Source: Pseudomonadota bacterium (GTDB lineage Bacteria > Chloroflexota > UBA6077 > JAJPHF01). From it: DNA of 64,000 bases. The notes under the pieces were generated by a model. That model searched no databases, was not told where the DNA came from, and saw only the letters and a program-made list of their open reading frames with translations. Below are positions 8,522 to 17,467 of this stretch, in pieces. The translations under genes and the position numbers were made by a program. How positions within the stretch are numbered: position 1 is the first letter of the stretch; every line of letters begins with the position of its first letter. The stretch lies in contig JAJPHF010000016.1 of assembly GCA_021325365.1 (NCBI GenBank), positions 124,001 through 188,000 on the forward strand. The letters run 5' to 3'.

Positions 8522-9631
8522 TCACGGCTGGTACCGGCCAAGCTGCTGGAGCGCGTAGTCCACGAAGCCGCGGTCGATCGTGCTGGCGGCGTCCACGCGC
8601 TGCGGTGAGAACCCGTTGGCGACGTACCAGTCGATGTCGTCCTGCAAGAGCTGTACGTTGAACTCGCCGTTCGGATCGACCGGGACGCGCACGTGGGCAT
8701 ACGGCGCGCGGTCGCGCACTTCCAGGTGGCGGACGACGATGTCGATGATCGCCTCGCGGTTCACGTCGCGGTTCATACCGTCGTAGAACTCGCGGATGCC
8801 TTTCAGCAGCGCGACCATCGTGCGCCGGCCCACGTCGGCGCGCTCGCGGGCGAACTGTGGGCTGTACACCCAGGCCGTCGCCTGCTGGTTCGGGTAGATA
8901 TCGTAGTACTCTTTCCAGACCGCGGTGCCGGGCTGGGCCAGCGCCGCGCCCCGCACCGGCTCGCTGAGCGCCGCCACGTCGAGCGAGCCGTTCAGCAGGC
9001 CCACCAGCGCCTCCGGCTGCGCGATGTCCACCACGTCCACGTCGTCCGGCGTCAGCCCGCCCATCTCGATCGCCTTCCAGAGGACGATCTGCGTGAAGTT
9101 GCCGGTGCCGTTGTTCGAGACGCGCTTGCCGCGCAGCGAGGCGAAGTCGCCGATCGCGCCGCTGTCCAGGTCGGCCTTGCGCACGATGTACGCCGAGTTC
9201 GGGATGCCCGGAATAATCGCCGACTGGAGCGCCGCCAGGCGCACCTCCGCGCCGCGGGCGATAGCGTTCCACAGGCTGGCGCTCATCGCGCCGGTGCCCA
9301 CGTCCACCTGGTTCGTGGCCACCGCGGGCACCATCGCGGTCGGGCTGGTGATCGTCTCGGTGCTCACGTCCAAGCCCTGCTCGGCGAAGTAGCCGTGGTC
9401 CATCGCCACGAACAGGCCGGAGACGCTGAGGATCGGGTTCACGCCCACCTTGATGGTGGCGGGCGCCGGCGGGGCGGTCGGCGCCGCGGCGGCCGCCTGG
9501 CTCGGCGCGGCGGCCGTCGGCGCGCTAGCGGCGGGCTTCGCCGGCGCTGCCGGCGAGGAGGCCGCGCCGCTGCACGCGGCCGCCGCGAGCGCCAGGCTGG
9601 CCGCGAGGAGCGCCGAGCACGGGCGGTGCAT
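8522..9631 (-). CDS. NMT1/SsuA-type substrate-binding lipoprotein
   Basis: A 369-residue solute-binding protein with a signal peptide and lipobox (AAAAC), a long Ala/Pro/Thr linker, and a binding fold starting IKVGVNPILSVSGLFVAMD. It contains the SLRGKRV segment and ends GFVDYALQQLGRYQ, like the other two paralogues here. ATG 9631 has GGAG upstream and begins the hydrophobic signal. It lies between two hydrolase genes, 31 and 64 bases apart, in one probable operon. That setting suggests it binds the compound on which the hydrolases act, or a product. No transporter partner is visible nearby. Confidence 0.85.
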   Translation of the reverse strand: MHRPCSALLAASLALAAAACSGAASSPAAPAKPAASAPTAAAPSQAAAAAPTAPPAPATIKVGVNPILSVSGLFVAMDHGYFAEQGLDVSTETITSPTAMVPAVATNQVDVGTGAMSASLWNAIARGAEVRLAALQSAIIPGIPNSAYIVRKADLDSGAIGDFASLRGKRVSNNGTGNFTQIVLWKAIEMGGLTPDDVDVVDIAQPEALVGLLNGSLDVAALSEPVRGAALAQPGTAVWKEYYDIYPNQQATAWVYSPQFARERADVGRRTMVALLKGIREFYDGMNRDVNREAIIDIVVRHLEVRDRAPYAHVRVPVDPNGEFNVQLLQDDIDWYVANGFSPQRVDAASTIDRGFVDYALQQLGRYQP

Positions 9632-9662
9632 GGGCCATCCACTCCAGCGGGAGCCGCGCGCG

Positions 9663-10781
9663 CTACTCCAGGCCATAGAGCGCGCTCGCGTTGTCGCGGG
9701 TCAGCTTGCGGCGCGTGGCTTCCGGCAGCCCGCCCATCTGCGCCTCGATCACTCGGCGCGAGTGGGGCCAGGTGCTGTCGGGGTGCGGGTAGTCGGAGGC
9801 CCACATCACCCGGTCCTCGCCGATCGCCGAAAGCAGCCCCAGCCCCGCCCGGTCGTCCTGGAACGTCGCCCACACCTGCCGGCGAAAGTAGCTGCTCGGC
9901 GGCCGCGGGATCGGGATGCCGCCGCGCGCCTCCCAGCCCTCGCGCGCCTCGACGTACTTGTCGTACTCGTGGTCCATGCGCTCCAGCACGTACGGAATCC
10001 AGCCGATGCCGGCCTCGGCCAGCACCAGCCGCACGCCGGGGTGGCGCTCCAGCACGCCCCCGAAGATGATGCCCACCAGCGGCGCGACGAGCTGGAGCTG
10101 GACCTGCGTGCCCGCGATGGCGGCCGTCGTGATCGGGTGGACCTCGGGATGACCCACCGGGCGCCGCACGAACAGGTGCATGCCGATAGGAATGCGCGTC
10201 TCGGCGGCCGTGGCCCAGAACGGCTCCCAGGCGGGATGATAGAGCGGCGGGTCGGCGGCGGCCGCCAGCAGCACGACGTGGCGCAGCCCAAGCCGCGCCA
10301 CGCGCTCTAGCTCCGTCCTGGCCAGCGCCGGGTCGTCGGCGGGCAGCAGGCCCACGCCGATCAGGCGGCGCGGCTCAGCCCGGCAGAACTCGACCACCCA
10401 GTCGTTGTAGGCCGCGTAGCAGAGCTGCCGCATGGCGGGATCGGGGAGCAGCAGCGGCGCGACCGGCCCGTACATCACCGTCGCGTACACGCCGTCGCGG
10501 TCCAGGTCGGCCAGGCGCAGTTCGGGCGTCGTCGGCCGCAGCACCCCCTCCTCGAACACGCCGCCGCGCTCCAGCGCCGACTTCAGCGGCACGTCGGTCG
10601 CGCGCGCGGTGCCCCAAGGGCCCCATACCTGGTCGCCGCAGAGCCACATCAGGCCGTTCGGCGTCGCCTCGACGTGCGGCATGCTGTCGCGCGCGGCGGC
10701 CGGCACCCGCGCGGCCCACAGGTCGCGCGGCAAGTAGCGCAGGTCGATGTGGTCGTCGGCCGAGATGAGCTGGTAGTCCAC
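9663..10781 (-). CDS. amidohydrolase-2 family protein (ACMSD-like)
   Basis: A 372-residue metal-dependent hydrolase or decarboxylase of the PF04909 fold, which includes aminocarboxymuconate semialdehyde decarboxylase. It opens LISADDHIDL, the divergent metal motif of this branch. It also has IGMHLF (barrel His) and WASDYPHPDSTWP, which contains the usual catalytic Asp. I place the start at GTG 10781, after a GAGGAGG site nine bases upstream; the ORF runs 120 bases further with an Arg-rich run and no ribosome site. It leads the operon with the binding protein and the Tat hydrolase. A second member of this family is at 56633. Confidence 0.8.
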   Translation of the reverse strand: MDYQLISADDHIDLRYLPRDLWAARVPAAARDSMPHVEATPNGLMWLCGDQVWGPWGTARATDVPLKSALERGGVFEEGVLRPTTPELRLADLDRDGVYATVMYGPVAPLLLPDPAMRQLCYAAYNDWVVEFCRAEPRRLIGVGLLPADDPALARTELERVARLGLRHVVLLAAAADPPLYHPAWEPFWATAAETRIPIGMHLFVRRPVGHPEVHPITTAAIAGTQVQLQLVAPLVGIIFGGVLERHPGVRLVLAEAGIGWIPYVLERMDHEYDKYVEAREGWEARGGIPIPRPPSSYFRRQVWATFQDDRAGLGLLSAIGEDRVMWASDYPHPDSTWPHSRRVIEAQMGGLPEATRRKLTRDNASALYGLE

Positions 10782-11038
10782 CGCCGTCTGCCTCCTCGCT
10801 CGTCGGCGCCTGGCGCTCTGGGCCGCATGCTCTCCGCGACCGCCAAAAGCAGGCTGCCCACTTATGCGGGGAACGATAGCGCCGCCCGCCCGACCCGTCA
10901 AGCGAGCATCCGAAACGGCAATCGGCCGCGTGGCAGGATACGATATGGGTGGGTGGCCCGGTCTTTGCGAAGTGTGAGGACACTAGCAGCGTTAGCGGGT
11001 CTGCCCAACATGACGCCTGGCAGGAGAGGGAGGCGGCG

Positions 11039-12244
11039 ATGCCCGCGGAGGCCCAGGTCATCGTGGTCGGAGCCGCCGTGGCGGGCAGCGCGGTAGCCAA
11101 CGCGCTCGGCGCCCGCGGCATCCCGACGCTCGTCGTCGAGCGGGGCTTCGAGCGCGACAACAGCACGCGCGGCGACTTCCTGCACCCGCCCACCCTGCGC
11201 TTCCTGGAACGCTGGAGCGTTCTCGATGCGCTGTTCGAGGATGGCGCGCTGCCGATCTACCACCTGGCCGTCAGTCACCGCACGCTCGGCCGCCTGGCCA
11301 CCTACGACATCCTGACGCAGGGCGAGGGCCCCGCCAGCCGCACCATCGCCGTGCCGCACGACCGCATCGAGGCGGTGATGAAGGCGTGCGCCGAGCGCTG
11401 GCCGAGTGTGACGACGGTGACTGGCACGGTGACCGGCCTGCTGCGCGAGGACGGCCGCGTGGTCGGCGTCTGCGCCCGCGCCGACGACGGCGCGGAGCGC
11501 GAGTACCGCGCGCGCCTCGTCGTGGGCTGCGACGGCGCGCAGTCGCTGGTGCGGCGCGAGCTGGGCATCGCGACGGCCCGCTATCCCTACGATCACTACT
11601 TCGTCTACATCCAGGCCGACGGCCCGACCGACCCGCCGGCGGCCATCCACTTCTGCCTCGACGAGACGGGCGTCGTCATGGTCGCGTCGCGGCCGAAGAA
11701 CCGCATGCGCATCGCGATGATCGCCGAGCGCGGCGTGCAGAACGACCTGCTGCGCATGGCCGACCGCGAGCTGTACGACTACGTCACGTATCGGGTGCCG
11801 TGGCTGGCGGGCGCCCGCTTCACGCACGACGACATCCACATCTACAGCATCGCGCGCTCGCTGGCCGAGCGCTTCTGGATGCCCGGCGCGGCGCTCGTGG
11901 GCGACGCCGCGCACACCACTCATCCGGCCGGTGCCACGGGCATGAACCTCGCCATCAGCGGCGCCGCGCGCCTGGTGGAGATCGCGGCGCCGGCACTGGC
12001 CGCCCCGAGCGCCAATCTGGCGGCGCTCGACGCGGCGCTGCACGCCTACTCGGCCGAGCGGCGACCGGCCGCGGGCGTCGCCCTGGAGCGCAACCACGAG
12101 CAATCGCGGCGCATCTGGACAGACAACTGCCACCTCGATCCCTACGCCTACGCGCGCAACGCCGACCCGACGAGCGGCTGGGGCGCCGGTGGCGCCGGCT
12201 GGGGCCAGGACCCCGCCGCCCTGATGCGCTCGGCGGGGTACTAA
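11039..12244 (+). CDS. FAD-dependent aromatic monooxygenase-like protein
   Basis: A 401-residue flavoprotein of the p-hydroxybenzoate hydroxylase type. The N-terminal nucleotide-binding fold reads VIVVGAAVAGSAVANALGA, with a GxxxxG variant instead of GxGxxG. VVGCDGAQSLVRR is the DG motif that contacts both FAD and NADPH, and LVGDAAHTTHPAGATGMN is the second FAD motif. ATG 11039 follows GGAGAGGGAGG. It is divergent from the hydrolase operon at 10781 and is followed by the alcohol dehydrogenase/maleylacetate reductase at 12382. Ring hydroxylation followed by maleylacetate reduction is a known order in aromatic pathways; that link is inference. Confidence 0.82.
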   Translation: MPAEAQVIVVGAAVAGSAVANALGARGIPTLVVERGFERDNSTRGDFLHPPTLRFLERWSVLDALFEDGALPIYHLAVSHRTLGRLATYDILTQGEGPASRTIAVPHDRIEAVMKACAERWPSVTTVTGTVTGLLREDGRVVGVCARADDGAEREYRARLVVGCDGAQSLVRRELGIATARYPYDHYFVYIQADGPTDPPAAIHFCLDETGVVMVASRPKNRMRIAMIAERGVQNDLLRMADRELYDYVTYRVPWLAGARFTHDDIHIYSIARSLAERFWMPGAALVGDAAHTTHPAGATGMNLAISGAARLVEIAAPALAAPSANLAALDAALHAYSAERRPAAGVALERNHEQSRRIWTDNCHLDPYAYARNADPTSGWGAGGAGWGQDPAALMRSAGY

Positions 12245-12262
12245 GCACTCGGCCAGGGTGCC

Positions 12263-12290
12263 GTAGGGGCGGGTTTCACGCCCGCCCGCG
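12263..12290. repeat. GGGGCGGG hairpin repeat
   Basis: GTAGGGGCGGG, a TTTCACG loop and CCCGCCC make a seven-base-pair GC stem just after the monooxygenase stop. Related GGGGC-stem elements are at 22171 and 24558. Confidence 0.5.
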
Positions 12291-12312
12291 GCCGTCGAGG
12301 CCGCAGCCCTGG

Positions 12313-12350
12313 CGGTTGCTGACCCCTCACCCAAGCTGCAAACCGCTATA
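12313..12350. repeat. 38-nt dispersed repeat, copy 1
   Basis: Matches the reverse complement of 24401-24438 at 35 of 38 positions. The right end (CTATAAC) resembles a -10 box about 30 bases ahead of the dehydrogenase start at 12382. Confidence 0.8.
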
Positions 12351-12381
12351 ACGCGCCTGGAGTATCGTGGGAGCACGTGAG

Positions 12382-13542
12382 ATGAGCGAGAGCGAGCGCG
12401 GCAGCTTCCGCTACACGAACCCAGCCGTGATCCACTACGGGCCGGGCTGCGTGGCCGCGCGTCTGGATGCCGAGCTAGAGCGCCTGGGCGTCCGGCGCGC
12501 GTTCCTCGTCACCACGCGCAGCGTGGCGGCCAATCCGGCCCTGGCCGGGGCGCTGGCGGCGCGGCTCGGCGCGCGGCTGGTCGGGCAGTACGGCGAGATC
12601 AGCGCGCACGCGCCCGCGGGGGAGGTGGCGGCCGCGGCCGACGCAGCGCGCCGCGCGCAGCCCGACGTGCTGCTCTCGCTCGGTGGCGGCAGCCCGATCG
12701 ATGCGGCCAAGACCGTCGCCTTCGCGCTAGCCACTGGCCTCGACGTGACCCAGCCCGATGCCCACGTGCAGGCGCGGCGGCTCCGTCTGGCCGGCCAGCC
12801 CGTGCTGCCGCACCTGGCGATTCCCACGACGCTCTCGGGCGCGGAGTTCTCCGGCGCGGCCGGCTACAGCGCCGCGGACACGCACGAGAAGGTCGGGCCG
12901 AGCAACCCGGCGCTGCTGCCGGCAGCGGTGTTCCTCGACGCGGCCCTCGCCGTCCACACGCCGCGCGACCTGTGGCTGTCCACCGGCATCCGCGCCGTCG
13001 ACCACGCCGTCGAGGGCATCCTGTCGCGCTACAACAGCGCCTACTCGGAGACGCTCGCGCTCGAAGCGCTGCGGCGGCTGCGCGCCGCCCTACCCGCGAG
13101 CGCCGCGGCTCCCGACGACCTCGCGGCGCGCACGGAGTGCCAGCTTGGCACCTGGTTCTCGATGACGCTGCCCGTGCCGTCGGCGCGCGGCCTCAGCCAC
13201 GTGCTCGGCAAGCGCCTGGGCTCCGTGCACGGCATTCCCCACGGCGTGACCTCGTGCCTGCTGCTGCCGCACGTCATGCGCTACCTCGCGCCGAAGACGG
13301 CGGCCCGGCAGGCGCGCATCGCCGCCGCGCTCGGCGCGGACACGCGCGGGCTGAGCGAGGCCGCCGCGGCCGCGCGGGCCGCCGACGCGGTCGCCGACCT
13401 CATCGCCGCGCTCGGCCAGCCCCACCACCTGGCCGCCTACGGTCTGAGCGAGGACGACCTGCGCGCGGCCGTCGAGCCGGTGGCGGCCGACAGCGGCTAT
13501 CCGCTCGACGACCTGCTGGCGATTCTGCACGCGGCGGCGTGA
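12382..13542 (+). CDS. iron-containing alcohol dehydrogenase / maleylacetate reductase-like
   Basis: A 386-residue group III (iron-type) dehydrogenase. The dinucleotide motif GGGSPIDAAK is at residues 101-110. Metal ligands can be placed in TGIRAVDHAVEG (Asp, His), GLSHVLG (His) and HGIPHG (His). The second half reads like maleylacetate reductase, with GTWFSMTLPVPSARGLSHVLG. ATG 12382 lies 8 bases after GGGAG; an in-frame GTG at 12367 is possible but would swallow that site. The enzyme would reduce maleylacetate to 3-oxoadipate with NAD(P)H, the end step of several chloro- and hydroxyaromatic routes. An ordinary alcohol dehydrogenase role cannot be excluded. Confidence 0.8.
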   Translation: MSESERGSFRYTNPAVIHYGPGCVAARLDAELERLGVRRAFLVTTRSVAANPALAGALAARLGARLVGQYGEISAHAPAGEVAAAADAARRAQPDVLLSLGGGSPIDAAKTVAFALATGLDVTQPDAHVQARRLRLAGQPVLPHLAIPTTLSGAEFSGAAGYSAADTHEKVGPSNPALLPAAVFLDAALAVHTPRDLWLSTGIRAVDHAVEGILSRYNSAYSETLALEALRRLRAALPASAAAPDDLAARTECQLGTWFSMTLPVPSARGLSHVLGKRLGSVHGIPHGVTSCLLLPHVMRYLAPKTAARQARIAAALGADTRGLSEAAAAARAADAVADLIAALGQPHHLAAYGLSEDDLRAAVEPVAADSGYPLDDLLAILHAAA

Positions 13543-13630
13543 CGCGGCGGGCGGCCCTTGCGTCCCGGGGTTCAGGACAAGCTCGGCTATCGCCCTATCG
13601 GAACGCCGCCGACGAGTCGCGGCCAGGCGC

Positions 13631-14395
13631 TCAGGGCAAGCTGACTCCGCCGTCCACGACCAGCGAGTGGCCGGTCACGAAGCTGCTCTGATCCGATAGC
13701 AGCCAGACGGCGGCCGCCGCGACCTCTTCGGGCGCGGCGATGCGGCCGAGCGGGTACTGCGCTGCCTTCAGCGCCTCCTCGGCCGGGTTCGCCGCGAAGC
13801 GCCGCTCGATCGGCGGCGTGCGCGTCATGCCAGGCAGGATGCAGTTGACGCGCACGCCCGCGTCCGCGCACTCCAGCGCAGCGACGCGGGTAAGCTGGAT
13901 GATCCCGGCCTTCGACGCGGCGTAGGGGCCGGTCCCGACGAGCGTGGTCATCGTCGTGCCCGAGGAGGTGTTGACGATGGTGCCACCGCCCTGGGCACGC
14001 ATGAGCGGAATCTCGTGCTTCAGGCAGAGCCAGACGCCCTTGAGGTTCGTCGTGAGGATGTGGTCCCAGGCGGCCTCGTCGAACTCCGCGAGCGGCGCGA
14101 ACGGCGCCGCCACGCCGGCGTTGTTGAACGCGCAGTCGAGCCGCCCGTAGCGCGCCACGACCGTGTCGATCATCGCTCGCACGCTGGCAGCGTCGCCCAC
14201 GTCGGCGTGGACGAAGCTCGCCTCGCCCCCCGCGTCCGCGATCAGCCGGCAGGTGGCGGCGCCCCCCGCCTCGTCCACGTCGGCCACGGCGACGCGCGCG
14301 CCCTCGCGGGCCAGCAGCAGCGCCGCCGCCCGGCCGATGCCCGAGGCGCCGCCCGTGACGAGCGCCACCTTGCCGGCAAATTGCCCGTCCGCCAC
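13631..14395 (-). CDS. short-chain dehydrogenase/reductase
   Basis: A 254-residue classical SDR. TGGASGIG (14-21) binds the cofactor, Asp41 in ADVDEAG favours NAD over NADP, NNAG is at 91-94, and the catalytic set includes a Ser in NTSSGT, Tyr158 and Lys162 (YAASK). The C terminus TGHSLVVDGG is standard for the family. It begins 7 bases after the Rieske oxygenase gene and so belongs to the operon 16767-13631. In such operons an SDR often oxidises a cis-dihydrodiol or alcohol formed by the oxygenase; this is inference from context. Confidence 0.85.
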   Translation of the reverse strand: MADGQFAGKVALVTGGASGIGRAAALLLAREGARVAVADVDEAGGAATCRLIADAGGEASFVHADVGDAASVRAMIDTVVARYGRLDCAFNNAGVAAPFAPLAEFDEAAWDHILTTNLKGVWLCLKHEIPLMRAQGGGTIVNTSSGTTMTTLVGTGPYAASKAGIIQLTRVAALECADAGVRVNCILPGMTRTPPIERRFAANPAEEALKAAQYPLGRIAAPEEVAAAAVWLLSDQSSFVTGHSLVVDGGVSLP

Positions 14396-14402
14396 GGCGG
14401 GC

Positions 14403-15638
14403 CTACGCTTCGGCCGGCTGGCGCGCGTCGCAGACCAGGTGCGGGAAGTGCGCGTGCCAGTCGTCGCCCGCGGGGATGCACTGCTGGATCGTGTCGATGT
14501 GCTCGAAGTGGTTCTGCGCGGGGTCGAAGATCAGGTGCGGCGGCTCGTGGCCGGCCTGGAAGCGCTGCACCGCGTCGATGATCGCTCGCCGCACCACGAT
14601 CACGCCGCGGTCGCTCTGGCCCAGGTGCTCGCGCGAGCGGTCATAGCGCGGCCCCTGCGTCTCCGTGGCGCAGGAGTCGTGGTTCAGGAAGTTCTCGATG
14701 CCCGTGAACGTCTGCGTGCGCTGCACTTCGCGGTCTTGCAGGTAGTGGTTGCTCATGTTCCGAATGCGGCGGTAGTCCGGGCCGATCTGGGGCGCGCGGT
14801 TCACGTCCTCGGGCCGCACCGGCCGGTCGGGGATCCAGCCGAGGTCGTAGCGCCAGGAATGCGTGTCGTCGGCGGGCACGTAGAAGTGCGCCTCGGGCTG
14901 GGTGGCGTAGATCCAGCAGTGGCTCGGCATGACGAAGCTGGAGATGCGCACGTAGGTCTGGTCCGGCGGCGCCTTCCGCAGCGCGATCAGCCGGATGCCG
15001 AAGTCCGTCTCCTCCGTCTGGTAGACTGGCGCCGAATCGGCCTGATAGAGCGCCTGCGAGCCGCTGAGCGAGAACTGGCGGTGCAGGAACGAGAGGTGCG
15101 AGGAGTCGCACTCGCCCTCCAGCCCTTGCAGGTAGTTGCACTCTTGTAGGCACTTGGTCACGTAGAGGTGCTCCGGCCCGTGCTGCATCCAGCCGTAGTT
15201 GGGGAACAGCGGCTGCTTCTCCGGCGGGCCGAGGTAGGCCCAGATCATCCCGCCGGCCTCGTGGGTCGGGTAGGCGGGCTGGCGCAGGCGCTCCTTGAAG
15301 CTGCGCTGCCCAGGCTCGGCCGGCGTGTCGAGCACCCGGCCCGCCACGTCGTACTTCCAGCCGTGGTAGATACAGCGCAGCCCGCACTCCTCGTTCCGCC
15401 CGTAGAACAGCGAGGTGCCGCGGTGCAGGCAGTGCTCGGCCAGCAGGCCCACCCGCCCCTCGCTGTCGCGGAAGGCGACCAGCTCCTCGCCCAGCAGCCG
15501 CACCTGCACCGGCGGGCAGTCGGGTGCGGGGATCTCTTCGCTGAGCAGCGCCGGCAGCCAGTAGCGCCGCATGAAATCGCCCATCGGCGTGCCGGCGTTG
15601 GTCTGCGTGATCAGGTCGTTCAGCTCTTTCGACAGCAT
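14403..15638 (-). CDS. Rieske non-heme iron oxygenase, phthalate 4,5-dioxygenase-like
   Basis: A 411-residue oxygenase alpha subunit. The Rieske cluster is Cys70-x-His72 and Cys89-x2-His92 (EHCLHRG and CIYHGWKYD), with 16 residues between. The mononuclear iron site is in GECDSSHLSFLH (Asp178, His181, His186). The opening MLSKELNDLITQTNAGTPM and the whole layout match the phthalate 4,5-dioxygenase and O-demethylase branch. No ferredoxin or reductase gene lies beside it, so the electron donor must be elsewhere. It sits between a binding lipoprotein (49-base gap) and an SDR (7-base gap). The substrate is likely aromatic or a methoxy compound; dihydroxylation or demethylation are both possible. 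Confidence 0.88.
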   Translation of the reverse strand: MLSKELNDLITQTNAGTPMGDFMRRYWLPALLSEEIPAPDCPPVQVRLLGEELVAFRDSEGRVGLLAEHCLHRGTSLFYGRNEECGLRCIYHGWKYDVAGRVLDTPAEPGQRSFKERLRQPAYPTHEAGGMIWAYLGPPEKQPLFPNYGWMQHGPEHLYVTKCLQECNYLQGLEGECDSSHLSFLHRQFSLSGSQALYQADSAPVYQTEETDFGIRLIALRKAPPDQTYVRISSFVMPSHCWIYATQPEAHFYVPADDTHSWRYDLGWIPDRPVRPEDVNRAPQIGPDYRRIRNMSNHYLQDREVQRTQTFTGIENFLNHDSCATETQGPRYDRSREHLGQSDRGVIVVRRAIIDAVQRFQAGHEPPHLIFDPAQNHFEHIDTIQQCIPAGDDWHAHFPHLVCDARQPAEA

Positions 15639-15687
15639 CCTGCGGCTCCTTCAGCGGGCGTCCCGCCCTGCGGCGTGCCTATCCTGG

Positions 15688-16767
15688 CTACCGTTGATAC
15701 TTGCCAAGCTGCTGCACCGCGTAGTCCACGTACTGGTTGTCGACCACGCGGCTCACGTCGAGGTCGTCCTGCACCACGCCTCTCTGACGATACCACGCGA
15801 CGTCGTCCTGCAAGCTCTGGAGCCCGATCGCGCCGTCCGGGTTCAGGCCCGGCGGCACGATCTGGTCGTAGAGCGCCGGGTCCTTCAGCGTTGTGTGCTT
15901 GACCAGGATCTCCACGATCTCGGGCTTGTTCACGCCCTTGAAGAACGCGTCGTTGTAGGCGCGCACCGCCTGCACGTAGCCAACCATGAAGCGCCGCGCT
16001 ACGTCGGGCCGGTCGCGATAGAACGTGGGCGCATAGCCAATGGCCGCGTACTGGCGGAAGTCGGTCAGCTCGTCGATGGTCTTCCAGCGCGCGAACAGGC
16101 CGCGGTTGACGCCGGCCGTGATCAGCGGCTCCAGCGTCTCGCTCACGTCGATGGCCTTGCTGGCGAACGCCGCGTTCATGTCGGGATACGACAGCTCGAC
16201 GAGGTTCACGTCGGCCTCGGTCAGCCCGCCGCGCGCGAGCGCCCGCGAGAAGTCCACCGCGTTCGGGCTCGCGCCACGCGGCGGCGGCAGGGCGACCGTG
16301 CGCCCGCGCAGGTCCGCGTAGTCGCGCACCGCGCCGCTGTCGATCAGGTCCTGCCGCACGACGAGCGCGGCGTAGCTGTTCGCCCGCGACGTGATCGAGC
16401 CCTTGTCGGCGACCATCTTCAGGTCCACGCCCCGGATGAAAGCGTTGACCAGCGCCGGGCTGACCGCCGGCCCCCCGACGTCGATCTGGCCCGTGCTGAG
16501 CATCGGCACCGTGCTCACGGTATCGCTTTGCTCGTACTGGATCTCGATCCCCTGCTGGCGATAGAAGCCCTTCTCGTCGCCGACGTAGATCCCGGCGTCC
16601 GAGGCCGAGGCGAGCAGCCCCGCCTTTACCGGGACCAGCGCGGGCGGGGCAGCGGCCGCGGCAGGCGGGCCGGCGGTGGGCGGCGGCGCCGCGGGCGCGG
16701 CGCCGCCGCCGCACCCCGCCACGGCGACGCCCAGCACGGTGAGCAGGGAGGAGATTCGCCATTGCAT
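15688..16767 (-). CDS. NMT1/SsuA-type substrate-binding lipoprotein
   Basis: A 359-residue solute-binding protein. MQWRISSLLTVLGVAVAGC is a lipoprotein signal with Cys19; a Pro/Ala linker follows, then a binding fold beginning VPVKAGLLASASDAGIYVG. It contains DLRGRTVALPPPRG and ends YVDYAVQQLGKYQ like its two paralogues. ATG 16767 is the only start that leads straight into the signal. It is the first gene of the operon with the Rieske oxygenase and SDR, with no permease gene. Binding of the oxygenase substrate is the simplest reading of the context, but the ligand is unknown. Confidence 0.85.
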   Translation of the reverse strand: MQWRISSLLTVLGVAVAGCGGGAAPAAPPPTAGPPAAAAAPPALVPVKAGLLASASDAGIYVGDEKGFYRQQGIEIQYEQSDTVSTVPMLSTGQIDVGGPAVSPALVNAFIRGVDLKMVADKGSITSRANSYAALVVRQDLIDSGAVRDYADLRGRTVALPPPRGASPNAVDFSRALARGGLTEADVNLVELSYPDMNAAFASKAIDVSETLEPLITAGVNRGLFARWKTIDELTDFRQYAAIGYAPTFYRDRPDVARRFMVGYVQAVRAYNDAFFKGVNKPEIVEILVKHTTLKDPALYDQIVPPGLNPDGAIGLQSLQDDVAWYRQRGVVQDDLDVSRVVDNQYVDYAVQQLGKYQR

Positions 16768-17023
16768 CCACACAGTCTCCGCGTTGGGGTTGCCGCAAGT
16801 GTAGTGTGGGCAGGCTGCGACGGCAAGGCGAGCCGCCCTTGGGCGCCCGGTTCGACGAGACCAATCTGCACGGCAGCGCGCTGGGTGGATGGGGGTGCCG
16901 CCGACCGCTGGCCACCGGTACGGGAGGCGGTCAGCCGGCCGCCGAGAGGTTGGAGCGTGCGAAACCCGCGCCCGCGCGTGAAGCGGCGTCCCCCGGTGAC
17001 AGGTCACTGAGCCGGGAGCTGAG

Positions 17024-17107
17024 TGCCGAGGGTGGGACTCGAACCCACACGGGCGTAAGCCCGCCGCATTTTGAGTGCGGTGCGTCTGCCAATTCCGCCA
17101 CCCCGGC
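17024..17107 (-). tRNA. tRNA-Leu (CAA)
   Basis: A complete 84-base tRNA including the discriminator A. The acceptor stem GCCGGGG pairs with CCTCGGC, the D-arm starts GGCGGAATTGGCAGACG, and the anticodon loop is CTCAAAA with anticodon CAA (positions 17071-17073). The long variable arm (GGGC...GCCC) is typical of class II tRNA-Leu. The T-arm GTGGGTTCGAGTCCCAC is canonical. CCA is not encoded: the next bases are CTC. It is an isolated gene, with no other tRNA close by. Confidence 0.95.
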
Positions 17108-17467
17108 TCGCCGCGGCGGGCGCAGACCCAGGCAGTCCGCCACGTGCCACGACGATTATACGGTCTGTGCCGCGCCGTCGCCATCCAGCGAACCGTGGCC
17201 ATGGGCCGGCGTCGCCCCCGCGCGAATTGGCAACGGCCCCCGCACGGGGCCGCGTCATCCGTGACGATGATTTGGTTCGTCTGCTTGGATGATCGCGGGG
17301 CTACTCCGAGCGGATGGCCGGCGGGCCGGATTTCAATGGAAAAATCGCACCAAACGCGGATGGCCCGGTGGCGGCCAGCCGCCATAATGGCTCTAGAGCG
17401 GTGAGGCCGTGCGACGCTTGGGGAGTCGCCATGCGTCGCCACACGCGGCCGCGAAGGGTTCGGGGGT
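17108..17467. other. 360-base gap without clear gene
   Basis: Between the tRNA and the small plus-strand reading frame at 17468. It includes a CATAAT box near 17385 that could serve as a -10 element, with no good -35. Reading frames here are short and lack ribosome sites and coding-like third-position bias. I see no RNA gene. Confidence 0.5.

Noticed and set aside
16931..17143. 70-residue minus-strand frame containing GVAELADAPHSKCGG
   Set aside because: It is a translation through the tRNA-Leu gene; this peptide is a familiar artefact of tRNA sequence.
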